A DNA stretch of 16,773 nucleotides from contig ONTY01000061.1 of NCBI GenBank assembly GCA_900320815.1, positions 1 to 16,773 of the forward strand. The letters run 5' to 3'. Shown one piece after another: positions 1 to 7,269 of this stretch. The stretch comes from an uncultured Pseudomonadota bacterium (GTDB lineage Bacteria; Pseudomonadota; Gammaproteobacteria; Burkholderiales; Burkholderiaceae_C). The first letter of the stretch is position 1; each line of letters begins with the position of its first letter. The translations under genes were made by a program, and so were the position numbers. A model generated the notes under the pieces. It did not search any database. It was given only the letters and a program-made list of their open reading frames with translations, and was not told where the DNA came from.

Positions 1-944
1 AGCGCAGCGCCGTAGACGAAGGTGCGCTTGGACATGGCGTATTTGGCTTCCAGCAGGGCATTGGTCCACTTCTTGCCGTGGAAGTCGTTCTTGGTGTCGC
101 GGGTGATGTCGGCAGTGACGGTGAAGCCGGCAAACGTGCCGCTGGCACCGATGCTCACACCGCGGCGGCGCGGTTCGCCCAGCAGGCTCTTGATGCCAGT
201 AACGTGGTTATAGGAAGCGCCCACGGTGAAGTTGCTGAAGGTGTATTTGGCGCCGAGCTGATAGTTGGTTTTGCCGTTATCCAGCCCCTTGTTCACGGAC
301 AAGCCAGCACCGATGGGGCCGTTGGCATAGAGCACGCCCAAGTCCCACACATTCTTCGCCAGGCCGGAGTCGTTCCTGGACACGAAGGCCACAGCCGCCG
401 TCAGCCCGCTCATGTTGGGGGTGACGTAGGCGAAGGCGCTGTCGGCACGCTTGGCCAGGCCAGCGGTGCCAAAGGTGTTGGCGAGTACGGAGTAGTTGGC
501 TTCGCCGGTCAGTTCATAGGCGCTTTGCACCAGATAGCTGGGGGTGAACTGGCGACCGAGCTTGAACGTGCCCCAGTTGCCACCAACCCAGACATTGGCC
601 TGGCGCTGCCAGAAAGTGCCGTCAGCGGCGCCATTGTCCAAATCCAGACCGGTTTCAAACTGGAAACCGGCTTTCAGGCCATTGCCCATATCTTCCACAC
701 CGCGAAAACCGACGCGGCTTTGGGTGTTGTTCATCAGGCTGCCGCTGATGAATTGCGCTTTGCCGTTGCCATTTTCGGCATTCACGCCCCAAAGAGGCTG
801 GCGCTGGGCACGCGGGTCGTGCGTGGAGCCAGAGTTCACGCGGCCTACACCAGCGTCAGCGACGCCATACAGCGTGACAGACGATTGCGCCGCTGCATAA
901 CCGCAGGCGCCGATAGCGGCCAGAGCAATGAGGGTTTTTTTCAT
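1..944 (-). CDS. Gram-negative porin, C-terminal end cut by window edge
   Basis: Outer-membrane trimeric beta-barrel porin for passive diffusion of small hydrophilic solutes. The protein starts MKKTLIALAAIGACGYAAAQ, a signal peptide ending in AxA-Q, followed by SSVTLYGVADAGVGR, the usual first strand of Burkholderiales porins. Further family landmarks are SRVGFRGVEDMGNGLKAGFQ, FETGLDL and WVGGNWGTFKLGRQ. About 314 codons are present of an expected 330-380, so only the last strands are missing beyond position 1. The ATG at 944 is chosen because TCTGGAG lies 9-15 bases upstream and the upstream alternative at 949 runs into a stop after two codons. A close paralogue lies upstream on the same strand as a pseudogene. 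The substrate cannot be told from sequence. Confidence 0.9.
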   Translation of the reverse strand, partial: MKKTLIALAAIGACGYAAAQSSVTLYGVADAGVGRVNSGSTHDPRAQRQPLWGVNAENGNGKAQFISGSLMNNTQSRVGFRGVEDMGNGLKAGFQFETGLDLDNGAADGTFWQRQANVWVGGNWGTFKLGRQFTPSYLVQSAYELTGEANYSVLANTFGTAGLAKRADSAFAYVTPNMSGLTAAVAFVSRNDSGLAKNVWDLGVLYANGPIGAGLSVNKGLDNGKTNYQLGAKYTFSNFTVGASYNHVTGIKSLLGEPRRRGVSIGASGTFAGFTVTADITRDTKNDFHGKKWTNALLEAKYAMSKRTFVYGAA

Positions 945-1222
945 TTCATGTTTCTCCAGAAAATTGAATACAGGGTTTGCCGGTGGAGTGCAGCAGTTTC
1001 ACCTTATTGAAAGGCTGCCCGGCACTGCTCCCGCAGTGGGATTGGCTGTATTGCACCCCAAAATGCGGGGCGCTGGCAAAGACTTTCTGCATCGCTGCGC
1101 ATCCGGGCGGCAAAAATGTTGCTGGCGAACAACAAACCGTTGCTGCGGTGCAGCACTCTGGAGATGAGGGGGAAGGCAGGGCGGGTGCGCGCCTAGCGCG
1201 CCCGCTTTGGCGGCGACTGGCT
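945..1222. other. Intergenic leader of the intact porin
   Basis: No gene is seen here. On the minus strand it carries the porin ribosome binding site and a leader whose elements (TGCAATAC, CAATCCC, TGCCGG, ATTCAAT before CTGGAG) recur in the same order upstream of the pseudogene at about 1989-2095. A GC-rich imperfect inverted repeat at 1181-1205 lies just after the pseudogene end but has no U tract. No convincing promoter could be fixed. Confidence 0.5.
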
Positions 1223-1988
1223 CGCTTAGAGGGGGTCAGCAACCATTTCGGCGTGTGCGGTGTGCGTCCAGGAGGCAGCGACGGCGAAGTTGCTGGCGCT
1301 GAACTTGCCGCCAATCTGTTCGTCGGCGCTGTCGCTGCGCGCGCCTTTGTTCATGGAGACGCCGCCGGAGAAGTGCTGGCTGGTGTACATCAGCCCCAAG
1401 TCCCACATGCTCTTGCGGCTCCAGTACAGGTTTTTGGCCACGGAGTCGCAGTCGTTGCAGCTGACGTGCGCCAGCGCCATCAGGAAGCCGCCCAGTTGAG
1501 AGTGATGGAGGCGAGGGCACTGGTGGCGCGTTTGCCCAGACCGGCGGCTTCGTAGATGTTGTTGAGCACGGAGTAGTTGGCTTCGCCGGTGAGTTCATAG
1601 GTGCTTTGCACCAGGTCGCTGGGGGTGAATTGGCGACCCATTTTGAATGTGCCCCAATTGCCACCAAGCCACACGTTGGCCTGGCGCGCCCAGAAGGTGT
1701 CAGCGTCCTGGCCATTATCCAAATCCAGACCGGTTTCAAATTGAAAACCGACTCTCAGGCCATTGCCCCTGTCTTCCACGCCACGAAAACCAACACGGCT
1801 GCCGGTGTTATTGACCAGGCTGTTGCTGGTGAATTGCGCCTTGTCGTTGTCGCTGCCGCCGCCGCTGCTGGTTTCAGACTTGATGCGGCCTACGCCAACG
1901 TCTGCGACGCCATACAGGTGACAGAGGATTGCGCCAGCGCAACGCCGCAGGCACCAAGAGCGGCCAGGGCAATGAGGGATTTTTTCAT
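1223..1988 (-). pseudogene. Porin pseudogene, tandem paralogue of the downstream porin
   Basis: Starts MKKSLIALAALGACGVALAQ, a signal peptide, and then SSVT. Comparison with the intact porin shows one base missing around 1916-1920: the intact gene has CACGCTGTATG where this copy has CACCTGTATG. Translation therefore stops after about 30 codons. Allowing for this shift, the correct frame runs on through SRVGFRGVEDRGNGLRVGFQ and LGGNWGTFKMGRQF to about 1495. There a second one-base loss moves the frame again (MALAHVSCNDCDSVAKN, KSMWDLGLMYTSQHFSGGVS). The reading ends at a TAA near 1223, well short of a full porin, so the C-terminal third or more is gone. The leader before the start resembles the leader of the intact copy, so the duplication included regulatory DNA. 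Confidence 0.88.
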
Positions 1989-2397
1989 TTCATGTGCTCC
2001 AGATATTGAATGCAGGATTGCCCAGGTTATGGCGGATTTTCAGCAAGCCATCCGGCATTGCCCCAAAAAGGGATTGAAGGTATTGCAACAAGGGGGCGCA
2101 AGTTTTTCTTCAGTTTCGCCCTGTTTCAACGTTGGCGCACTGCAACGCGAATACCTTTTTCTTACTTTTTCAGAAATGGCTTTTACCAACACACGATACA
2201 CGGAAAAACCATGCATGGCAGTCTGGGCACTTTGGGTATATTATTTCATGCCTGCGAATATTGCGGGCAATCAAGCGACATGTGGTAGAGTATCAAGAGC
2301 GCACGGCACACTTTCCTGACGCTGTGGCGCACAGCGCCTGTTTTGTGCGATAAACCGCAGCCCCAGGCGCTGCTTTGCGCCTCCCCCCGCACACCGC
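1989..2397. other. Intergenic region between porin pseudogene and tRNA
   Basis: No credible gene. The left part is the porin-type leader of the pseudogene, with CTGGAG upstream of its start at 1988. The right part leads into the tRNA and holds a small hairpin at 2365-2382 (AGGCGC, six-base loop, GCGCCT). Confidence 0.5.
2261..2291 (+). promoter_or_regulatory. Possible tRNA promoter (extended -10)
   Basis: TTGCGG at 2261-2266 and TAGAGT at 2286-2291, the latter preceded by TGG, giving an extended -10 (TGnTAGAGT). The spacing is 19 bases, longer than ideal. It lies about 105 bases upstream of the mature tRNA. The call is a guess from motif shape only. Confidence 0.3.
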
Positions 2398-2474
2398 CTG
2401 CCCGTAGCTCAACTGGAAAGAGCAGCCGCCTTCTAAGCGGCAGGTTGAGGGTTCGAGACCCCCCGGGCAGGCCA
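2398..2474 (+). tRNA. tRNA-Arg(TCT)
   Basis: A full cloverleaf can be drawn. The acceptor stem CTGCCCG pairs perfectly with CGGGCAG. The D arm is GCTC/GAGC. The anticodon stem is GCCGC/GCGGC around the loop CTTCTAA, giving anticodon TCT, which reads AGA and AGG. The T arm is GAGGG-TTCGAGA-CCCCC with one A-C mismatch. The discriminator G is followed by an encoded CCA at 2472-2474. Position 1 is C rather than the more usual G. It stands alone, on the opposite strand to the downstream convergent mltA, and shows no sign of an integrated element at its 3' end. Confidence 0.95.
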
Positions 2475-2517
2475 TCACTCTCCCTTTTTTCCTCCTCCTC
2501 TTGTGCGGGCTTCGCGT

Positions 2518-3702
2518 CTACTTCGGCCACAGCACCCACAGCTGCAGCGGCTGCCTCATGTGCCCGGCCACCTCGCCCGCTGCATCGCCCAGCCCGGCAA
2601 AGTAGTCGGCGCGCACGGCGCCTGTGATGGCGCTGCCGGTGTCTTGCGCCAGCACCAGGCGCTGCAGTGTGCCCGCCGGCCCGCTGCTGGCCAGCCACAC
2701 GGGCGTGCCGTAGGGGATGCTTTTGGGGTCAACGGCAATGGAGCGCCCGGGCGTCAGCGGCACGCCTTGCGCGCCTTTGGGGCCGGCTTGCGAGTCGGCG
2801 GCGTCAATGCGCTCTTCCTTGAAAAAGATGACGCGCGGGTTGCTCCACATGAAGGGCCGCTCCAGGTGCGGGTTGGCGGCCAGCGCGGCGCGAATGCCCG
2901 GCCAGGTGGCGTCGTCTGTGACGCCTTGCGCCAGCAGCCAGCGCCCGGGGCTGCTGTAGGGGTGCCCGTTGGTGCCACCAAAGGCCAGGCGCACCACCTG
3001 CTGGCTGCCGTCTGGCTCGTGCACCAGCGCCCGACCACTGCCCTGGATTTGCAAAATCATGGATTCCACCGGCTCGCGCAGCCACACGATTTCGCGTCCG
3101 GCCAGTTGCGCGCGTGCGTTCGCGTTTTGCTCCATCTGCTGGCGCGTGTACCACCGCTTGCCCTGCTTGTGGCCATGTGGCGGCGCATACAGCGGCACTT
3201 GAAAGCCGGGCTGGCGGTGACGCGAAGCCTCAAACAGCGGCTCGTAGTAACCCGTGAGCAGTCCTTGCGTCTGCCCCGTGCGCGCCTGGACACGGTACGG
3301 CTGCAGGCGCGCACGCATCCAGGCACGCCGCTCGGCATCGGTGCCCAGCGCCAGCCGCCGCACCTGGCTGCACAGCGGCGCAAAGGTGGTGCCGGGACGC
3401 TCGCAGCTGCGCACCCAGGCGTCCCAGGCGCCGCCCAGGTCATCGGCTTCAAAGCCGGGCAAGTCGGCCCAGCGCACCGGCGTCCAGCGGCTGCGCTCGC
3501 GCTCAATGGCGGGGCCGGTGGGCGGCGCTTCTTCAACTTGGCCAATGGCGCGCGGGTCATCGGTCGGCACGGGCACATCGGGCGTGCGCGAGGCGCACGC
3601 GGCCAGCAACGCCAGCAGTGCCGCTGCAGCGCCCAGGCGCAGGCAGCGGTGCGAAAACAGGGAAATGGAAACGGAAGTGGGGGGGGTCGTCAAACAAGCC
3701 AT
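2518..3702 (-). CDS. mltA: Membrane-bound lytic murein transglycosylase A (MltA)
   Basis: Outer-membrane lipoprotein that cleaves the glycan strands of peptidoglycan between MurNAc and GlcNAc, leaving 1,6-anhydroMurNAc ends, during wall growth and recycling. The ATG at 3702 gives 394 residues with a lipoprotein signal whose lipobox LLAAC has the modified Cys at 36. E. coli MltA is about 365 residues. Family landmarks are [51 protein letters not shown] and the C-terminal 3D domain with AQDTGSAI and [13 protein letters not shown]. The Asp of DTG (about residue 354) is the expected catalytic acid. The reading frame stays open another 83 codons upstream, but that part lacks a signal peptide and would overlap hisG, so the inner start is preferred. 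It is divergent from hisG with a 67-base gap. Confidence 0.93.
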   Translation of the reverse strand: MACLTTPPTSVSISLFSHRCLRLGAAAALLALLAACASRTPDVPVPTDDPRAIGQVEEAPPTGPAIERERSRWTPVRWADLPGFEADDLGGAWDAWVRSCERPGTTFAPLCSQVRRLALGTDAERRAWMRARLQPYRVQARTGQTQGLLTGYYEPLFEASRHRQPGFQVPLYAPPHGHKQGKRWYTRQQMEQNANARAQLAGREIVWLREPVESMILQIQGSGRALVHEPDGSQQVVRLAFGGTNGHPYSSPGRWLLAQGVTDDATWPGIRAALAANPHLERPFMWSNPRVIFFKEERIDAADSQAGPKGAQGVPLTPGRSIAVDPKSIPYGTPVWLASSGPAGTLQRLVLAQDTGSAITGAVRADYFAGLGDAAGEVAGHMRQPLQLWVLWPK

Positions 3703-3769
3703 AGCGGCGGCGATTGTCCGCTCTCCGCCCGCCCGGCTCTGCGCGCCGCATCCGTACACTGCCCGCCCC

Positions 3770-4447
3770 ATGAACGTCCCACCCATCACCCTTGCCCTCT
3801 CCAAAGGGCGCATCTTTGAAGAAACCCTGCCGCTGCTGGCCGCCGCTGGCGTGCGCGTGAGAGAAGAGCCTGAGCACTCGCGCCGCCTCATCTTGCCCAC
3901 CACGCGCGAAGGGCTGCGTGTGGTGCTGGTGCGCGCCACCGATGTGCCCACCTACGTTGCCTGCGGCGGCGCGGACCTGGGCGTCGCCGGCCTGGACACC
4001 ATCATCGAGCACGGCGGCGCGGGCTGCTACCGCCCGCTGGACTTGCGCATCGCGCGCTGCCACATGGCGGTGGCGGTGCCAGAGGGTTTTGACTGGCAGG
4101 CGGCGGCGCGCGCTGGCCGGCGCATCAGCGTGGCGACGAAGTTCGTGCGCATCACGCGCGAGTTTTTCGCGCGCCGGGGCATGTACATCAACCTCATCAA
4201 GCTCTACGGCAGCATGGAGCTGGCGCCGCTCACCGGGCTGGCGGATGCCATCGTGGACGTGGTCAGCAGCGGGCAGACGCTGCGCGCCAACCGCCTCGTC
4301 GAGGTGGCGCATGTGATGGACATCAGCGCGCATTTGCTGGTCAATCAAGCCTCGCTCAAGCTCAAAAGTGCCGAACTGCGCCCACTCATCGACGCCATTG
4401 CCAGCGCCATCCGCTCCGGAAGCGATGCGGAAAATCCTGGGGTATAG
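3770..4447 (+). CDS. hisG: ATP phosphoribosyltransferase, short form (HisG)
   Basis: First enzyme of histidine biosynthesis: it condenses ATP with PRPP to give N1-(5'-phosphoribosyl)-ATP in the cytoplasm. The 225-residue length marks the short HisG_S class, which lacks the C-terminal regulatory domain and normally needs the HisZ subunit; no hisZ is seen here. Family landmarks are [38 protein letters not shown], the active-site segment [33 protein letters not shown] and the PRPP-loop-like SSGQTLRAN. The start is set by similarity of [15 protein letters not shown] to the family N-terminus; no clear ribosome binding site precedes it. No other his gene follows: after a 12-bp hairpin the sequence becomes decayed accessory DNA, so this hisG appears detached from any his operon. 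Confidence 0.95.
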   Translation: MNVPPITLALSKGRIFEETLPLLAAAGVRVREEPEHSRRLILPTTREGLRVVLVRATDVPTYVACGGADLGVAGLDTIIEHGGAGCYRPLDLRIARCHMAVAVPEGFDWQAAARAGRRISVATKFVRITREFFARRGMYINLIKLYGSMELAPLTGLADAIVDVVSSGQTLRANRLVEVAHVMDISAHLLVNQASLKLKSAELRPLIDAIASAIRSGSDAENPGV

Positions 4448-4450
4448 CAT

Positions 4451-4477
4451 CATTACCGGCATATCATGCTGGTAATG
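4451..4477. promoter_or_regulatory. 12-bp palindrome after hisG (operator or RNA hairpin)
   Basis: CATTACCGGCAT at 4451-4462, a three-base loop, then ATGCTGGTAATG at 4466-4477. All 12 positions pair, one as G-U in RNA. It begins three bases after the hisG stop. No U tract follows, which argues against a standard terminator. The dyad with GGTAAT half-sites and its place ahead of a toxin-gene remnant would suit an antitoxin operator. The role is unproved. Confidence 0.5.
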
Positions 4478-4574
4478 CATAGTGACTCATTGGAGTATCA
4501 ATCATCTTTTCCTCATAGGCAGCAGCGGAGGGGGGGTGCGCTTCAAGCGCTATCTGCTGGTTTGCGTCAGGTTT

Positions 4575-4684
4575 TCACTCGACGGTGAATGTGGCGGTGT
4601 CGCCGTGCGGGCTTGTGAAGCGGATGCAGTCACCGAGTTCGATGGCTTTGCGTTTGGCGTCGTAGAGGTGCCGCTCTATGTTGG
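4575..4684 (-). pseudogene. ASCH-domain-like gene fragment
   Basis: On the minus strand this stretch reads ERHLYDAKRKAIELGDCI followed by RFTSPHGDTATFTVE and a stop. It resembles the ASCH-domain pattern (IEVRLYDEKRRxIKVGDxIxF followed by a polar turn and a hydrophobic strand). ASCH domains are small RNA-binding beta barrels of the PUA-like fold. The usual N-terminal part (a strand ending in a G-K-T/K-I segment) is missing beyond about 4684, where the reading frame becomes the antisense of a different remnant. The C-terminal half is also missing, cut by the stop at 4575. The family call is from pattern memory only. Confidence 0.45.
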
Positions 4685-4820
4685 CGCCAACGACGGCTAC
4701 GTGGCGCTGTTCAGCATTGACGGCAACTGCATTTCCATCCTCGCCGTCAAACACGCGCTGGAGCGCGACTTCAAACGCATGGAAGAAATCCGCCAGCAGG
4801 CGGGCAATGAAGCGGGCTAG
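4675..4820 (+). pseudogene. ParE/RelE-family toxin C-terminal fragment
   Basis: The plus-strand frame ending at 4820 reads NDGYVALFSIDGNCISILAV followed by KHALERDFKR and a polar tail. This matches the final two strands and helix of ParE/RelE-superfamily toxins, whose typical pattern is GYVALYRxxGDxVxILAVRHQxExxY. The frame is open back to 4482, but residues before about 4675 do not look like a toxin N-terminus and partly mirror the ASCH remnant on the other strand. The catalytic or gyrase-contacting N-terminal half and the antitoxin gene are absent, so this is read as a dead stump. A live 112-residue protein cannot be excluded. Confidence 0.5.
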
Positions 4821-4960
4821 AGCTCGGTGGACAAGAGAGGACTCCAACCTTTGCCCCCGCGCAGCGGCGCATCACCGCCCGCAAAGCCAGCAAACTTGCG
4901 GCGTGCGGGGCAGCTTTGCAAAATCCGGAATACCGTTCCAGATTTGTTGAGGCTGCCGCC

Positions 4961-6193
4961 ATGCCCACCCGCCCGCACCCCACGCACTACATCCCGCGCG
5001 CAATGGAGCGCACGCTTGGGCTGATGCTCGGCCAGGGCAAGGTCGTGCTGCTCACCGGCGCGCGACAGGTTGGCAAAACCACCATGCTGCGCGAGCGTTT
5101 TGGCGCGCGCTTTGGCTACGTCACGCTGGACGACATGCAGCAGCTTGCCCTCGCGCGGCAAGACGCGGCGCTGTTTTTCCAGTCGCACCAGTTGCCCCTC
5201 ATCATTGATGAAATCCAGCGCGCGCCGGAGCTGTTTGGCGCCGTGAAGCTGCTCGTGGACGCAAGCGGCGCCAAGGGGCAGGTGGTGCTCACCGGCTCGC
5301 AGACCTACCACCTGATGAAAGGCGTGAGCGAATCGCTCGCCGGGCGCATCCGCATCCTGGAAATGCCGCCCCTGTCGCTGCGCGAATTGAGCGACGACGG
5401 CGCCCCCACAGCGGCATTTATTCCGCCTGCCGAAGTGCCCGCCGCGCAACCTTGCCCGGTGGATTTGTGGGCGCATATTCAGCGCGGCTCGCTGCCAGAG
5501 CTGCAGGATGCGGCGATTGACTGGGATGCGTTTTATACCGATTACGTCCGCGCCTATCTGGAGCGCGACGTGCGCGAACTCGTGCGCGTGCAGGACGAAA
5601 TACGTTTCTACAATTTCATGGTGGCGTGCGCCGCGCGCACCGCGCAACTTGTGAACTTCAGCGACCTTGCCGCCACTGCCGACATTGACCAGAAAACCGC
5701 AAAAGCCTGGCTTTCCATTTTGCAGGCATCCGGCATCGTGCATGTTCTGCAGCCTTTTTCGGCGAACATCAGCAAACGGGTTTCAAAAACACCGAAGCTC
5801 TATTTTCTTGACACCGGGCTGGTCTGCCACCTCGCGCGCTGGACCTCGCCCGATGCGCTGCGCAACGGCGCACAGGCGGGCCACATCTTTGAAACCTTTG
5901 CCGTGAGCGAAATCCTGAAAAGCCACATGAACGCCAAGGCCAACCTCCGCGACATCTGGTTTTACCGCGACAGCGCAAAAAACGAAATTGACCTTGTGCT
6001 CCAGCAAGGCCGCGTACTGCACCCGGTGGAAATCAAGATGGCGGCAGCGCCGCGCAGCGACGCGGCAGACGCTTTTCAGCTTCTGGACAATATCCCCGGC
6101 TACGAACGCGGCGCTGGTGCCATCATCTGCCAGACGGAAAAACCCTGCGCCTTTGCGCGCGGCGTGGTGGCGATGCCGGTGTGGGCGGTGTGA
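4961..6193 (+). CDS. AAA ATPase with DUF4143 (AAA_14/DUF4143 family)
   Basis: A 410-residue ATPase of the AAA_14 + DUF4143 type, a widespread accessory family of unsettled function. The N-terminal ATPase shows Walker A GARQVGKTT (33-41), Walker B LPLIIDEIQ (78-86) and a TGSQ sensor (111-114). The C-terminal DUF4143 part contains YVRAYLERDVRELVRVQD, a winged-helix-like LAATADIDQKTAKAWLSIL and PKLYFLDTGLVCHLA. It ends with NEIDLVLQQGRVLHPVEIK (about 341-359), a PD-(D/E)xK-like arrangement with E342, D344, E357 and K359. The ATG at 4961 is chosen because GAGG lies 8 bases before it; a TTG at 4916 would add 15 residues of no family character. The gene looks intact, stands alone, and converges on the phosphatase gene with a 21-base gap. 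Confidence 0.88.
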   Translation: MPTRPHPTHYIPRAMERTLGLMLGQGKVVLLTGARQVGKTTMLRERFGARFGYVTLDDMQQLALARQDAALFFQSHQLPLIIDEIQRAPELFGAVKLLVDASGAKGQVVLTGSQTYHLMKGVSESLAGRIRILEMPPLSLRELSDDGAPTAAFIPPAEVPAAQPCPVDLWAHIQRGSLPELQDAAIDWDAFYTDYVRAYLERDVRELVRVQDEIRFYNFMVACAARTAQLVNFSDLAATADIDQKTAKAWLSILQASGIVHVLQPFSANISKRVSKTPKLYFLDTGLVCHLARWTSPDALRNGAQAGHIFETFAVSEILKSHMNAKANLRDIWFYRDSAKNEIDLVLQQGRVLHPVEIKMAAAPRSDAADAFQLLDNIPGYERGAGAIICQTEKPCAFARGVVAMPVWAV

Positions 6194-6214
6194 CGCGCAG
6201 TGTTTTGCTCGGAA

Positions 6215-7189
6215 CTATGATTGCTGATTGGCAGCAGATTTTGTGCCATGGGGAACTAATAATTCACCAGCTAGCAGCGCAATGCTACAATCGTCTCCCA
6301 TATGTCCTTTGCAAAACTCTTCACTATAAAAGAACTTTGTTAAGTTTCGGCGATGTAGATTTCTATGACGCAGTAAATCTAACCAAGTGGCAAGCCGGTC
6401 ACCTACTCTTTTCCCATCAGTTGAAACGAGGCGCTCCGCTGCGCCATCGCTCATGACTGCGAATCCACACACAGAAGCGGTATCTAACAATCCATACTGA
6501 ATAGTATCTAGCCGCAGGTTTTCGTCGATAAAAGTCGTTTCATTTGCATACTCGCCTTTGCCGGATGTCCCTAACGTTTCCAAAGTGGACTGAAGAGAGC
6601 CGTCCTTTTGTAAGGATATTTTTTCTGTAACTAGCGCACCATCTCCAACTTTTATCCATAGGCTATGCGCGTTTCCGACAAGTATAAGGAGCAAAGTACA
6701 TCGAAAATCTTTTATAGGACGGCGATGCTTTGAGGATAAATCAACCAATATACCATGCGCATGGTCAACTATAGAATATACAAAGTGTTGTACGAAAGCG
6801 TCGATAGGGAAAATAACAGACTCTTTGTCTAATATGTATGCCACGGCTTTGTCTAATGTATTCAAAAGACGAGCAAGCCCTGTGGTCACGGCAAATGAAC
6901 CGATTTCTGATACAGGAGAACTTCCTGCGCCATCAGCGACAATAAGCAGAGGGTGAGGTGTCGATCGACTAAAAGCTGAATCTTGACAGGGAAAAGGAGG
7001 GTGTATGTTGCGGTGACTTAGACCTACAACAGCTTCCCATTGGTCGTGCCAAACGCCAGTATTTTTTGCATAAATACGGTTACCAGTGTCTGTATCATCA
7101 ACATGTATGTTCTTCATTGGAGTTGGGGGTGGCAATTCGCTATTGATTGATGCATTGCCATCAGTGGGTTGTGTTGTGCCAGATTTCAT
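6215..7189 (-). CDS. PP2C-like Ser/Thr phosphatase (PphC/YegK-like)
   Basis: Predicted metal-dependent protein phosphatase of the PPM/PP2C superfamily (PP2C_2 type), likely reversing phosphorylation by the neighbouring kinase. Of 324 residues, the motifs in order are SHRNIHPPFPCQDSAF (metal-binding Asp at 70), LLIVADGAGSSPVSEIGS (DGAG at 86-89), WIKVGDGALV (GDG at 182-184), AVMSDGAAERL (SDG at 247-249) and GHMGDDCSIALL (the last metal Asp pair at 299-300). All expected acidic residues are present, so an active enzyme is likely. There is no membrane segment. The start at 7189 has no good ribosome binding site, and the inner ATG at 7117 (MKNIHVDD) is an alternative that keeps the whole domain. 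It is the third gene of a same-strand set, with an 80-base gap after the kinase. Base composition is far more AT-rich than the flanking core genes. Confidence 0.85.
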   Translation of the reverse strand: MKSGTTQPTDGNASINSELPPPTPMKNIHVDDTDTGNRIYAKNTGVWHDQWEAVVGLSHRNIHPPFPCQDSAFSRSTPHPLLIVADGAGSSPVSEIGSFAVTTGLARLLNTLDKAVAYILDKESVIFPIDAFVQHFVYSIVDHAHGILVDLSSKHRRPIKDFRCTLLLILVGNAHSLWIKVGDGALVTEKISLQKDGSLQSTLETLGTSGKGEYANETTFIDENLRLDTIQYGLLDTASVCGFAVMSDGAAERLVSTDGKRVGDRLATWLDLLRHRNLHRRNLTKFFYSEEFCKGHMGDDCSIALLAGELLVPHGTKSAANQQS

Positions 7190-7269
7190 TATTTTGACCC
7201 AGTTGGTTATGCTGGAGTGACGTAAGGCATCTTAGGAAAGGAAGTGAGGATTTTGTTTCTTTTGTTTAC

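Noticed and set aside
78..1010. Long plus-strand ORF (310 codons) opposite the porin
   Set aside because: It is the antisense shadow of a clear porin frame; its translation shows no family pattern and the GC-rich third positions keep it open.
1181..1205. GC-rich inverted repeat after the porin pseudogene as a terminator
   Set aside because: The stem needs a bulge and no U tract follows on either strand.
2398..2540. tRNA-Arg as an integration site for a genomic island
   Set aside because: No integrase and no second copy of the tRNA 3' end in the window; core gene mltA follows at once.
2503..3819. Plus-strand ORF of 438 codons opposite mltA
   Set aside because: Antisense shadow. MltA on the minus strand has all family motifs and a lipoprotein signal.
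4482..4674. N-terminal part of the plus-strand ORF ahead of the ParE/RelE-like tail
   Set aside because: No toxin-like strand or helix pattern, and part of it is the complement of the ASCH-like piece, so it was not annotated as one intact gene.
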